Source: a virus. From it: a stretch of 20,940 nt of DNA. Under the pieces are notes generated by a model. That model was not told the DNA's origin. It searched no databases and saw only the letters and a list, made by a program, of their open reading frames with translations. The stretch is taken from IMG/VR virus record IMGVR_UViG_3300025949_000101, positions 1-20,940 of that record; one strand, 5' to 3'. Shown piece by piece: positions 20,789 through 20,940 of the stretch (position 1 is the stretch's first letter; every line of letters begins with the position of its first letter). The position numbers and the translations under genes are program-made.

Positions 20789-20881
20789 CTAATACCTTCC
20801 GCCAGAATTGAATTTGTCCGCGATCACGCGGGTGCCAGTGATCGCCAGCAACGCAATCACGCCAATGAGAATCCAGCCCAT
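20789..20881 (-). CDS. 30-aa membrane micro-protein ahead of the NusG-like gene
   Basis: ATG at 20881 with AAGAGGA a good distance upstream; TAG at 20789-20791, 5 bp before the NusG-like start. The peptide MGWILIGVIALLAITGTRVI has one clear membrane helix followed by ADKFNSGGRY. It is preceded by an 8-codon frame (MTQTDKRI, 20885-20911). The frame of the NusG-like gene is also open through this stretch to the window edge, so the ORF is not the only reading. No family recognised. Confidence 0.45.
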   Translation of the reverse strand: MGWILIGVIALLAITGTRVIADKFNSGGRY

Positions 20882-20907
20882 CGTTTAGATCCTCTTGTCC
20901 GTTTGGG

Positions 20908-20940
20908 TCATGACGGCTTCCGTCCGAGCACAGCGACCGC
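20908..20940 (-). CDS. possible C-terminal end of an upstream gene (partial)
   Basis: From the window edge the frame reads AVAVLGRKPS and stops at TGA (20908-20910). The next ATG (20911) overlaps this stop as ATGA, the same coupling seen elsewhere in the operon, so it may be the 3' end of a real gene. Only ten residues are visible and the other two minus-strand frames are also open here, so the assignment is weak. Confidence 0.25.
   Translation of the reverse strand, partial: AVAVLGRKPS

Noticed and set aside
20784-20940. N-terminal extension of the NusG-like protein to the window edge
   Set aside because: The frame stays open, but the extension has no start codon within the window, and the NGN domain begins properly just after the ATG at 20783.
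1-20940. CRISPR array, insertion sequence or integrase/attachment site
   Set aside because: No regularly spaced direct repeats, no transposase or recombinase gene and no tRNA-type att site were seen.

Overview
The window is the late (virion and lysis) half of a P22-like, short-tailed tailed-phage genome or prophage from a high-GC alphaproteobacterial host. Sphingomonad-type is my best guess, from composition, GTG starts, leaderless-looking genes and the style of the small proteins. No integrase, repressor, replication gene or attachment site is visible, so free phage and prophage cannot be told apart.

Layout, read along the minus strand from the right end. A NusG/RfaH-type transcription factor (20208-20783) with a micro-membrane ORF before it is followed by a structured leader of about 205 bp (20003-20207). 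Then come a micro-membrane ORF, terS, terL, a 53-aa protein, portal, scaffold and major coat. Two small virion-type proteins follow, then a gp4-like tail adaptor, a gp10-like propeller split into two genes around a LamG-like gene, a fibre, a gp14-like GNAT-fold protein and three ejection proteins in the P22 gp7-gp20-gp16 order. After a short plus-strand interruption (2991-3463) that encodes micro-membrane proteins, the minus strand resumes with the lysis cassette: TM/coiled-coil protein, GH24 endolysin, holin-like protein, 65-aa protein, i-spanin and o-spanin (972-2896). The left 970 bp hold a short plus-strand pair (33-aa membrane peptide and a DUF551 protein) facing the late operon, plus a highly structured stretch (about 620-935) of uncertain nature.

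How it works together: the late genes are packed with ATGA/TAATG-type overlaps, so they look like one translationally coupled transcript. A NusG-like factor encoded just ahead of a hairpin-rich leader suggests processive antitermination of the roughly 19-kb late operon. The coat gene is bracketed by two near-identical 9-bp UUCG hairpins, which may set its expression level.

Points most worth a second look: the NusG paralogue with its leader, the split gp10 gene with an inserted lectin-like gene and an in-frame TAA/GTG junction, the coat-flanking hairpins, the plus-strand membrane micro-gene cassette, and the 28-bp stem at 661-783 whose imperfections are all G-U wobbles on one strand.
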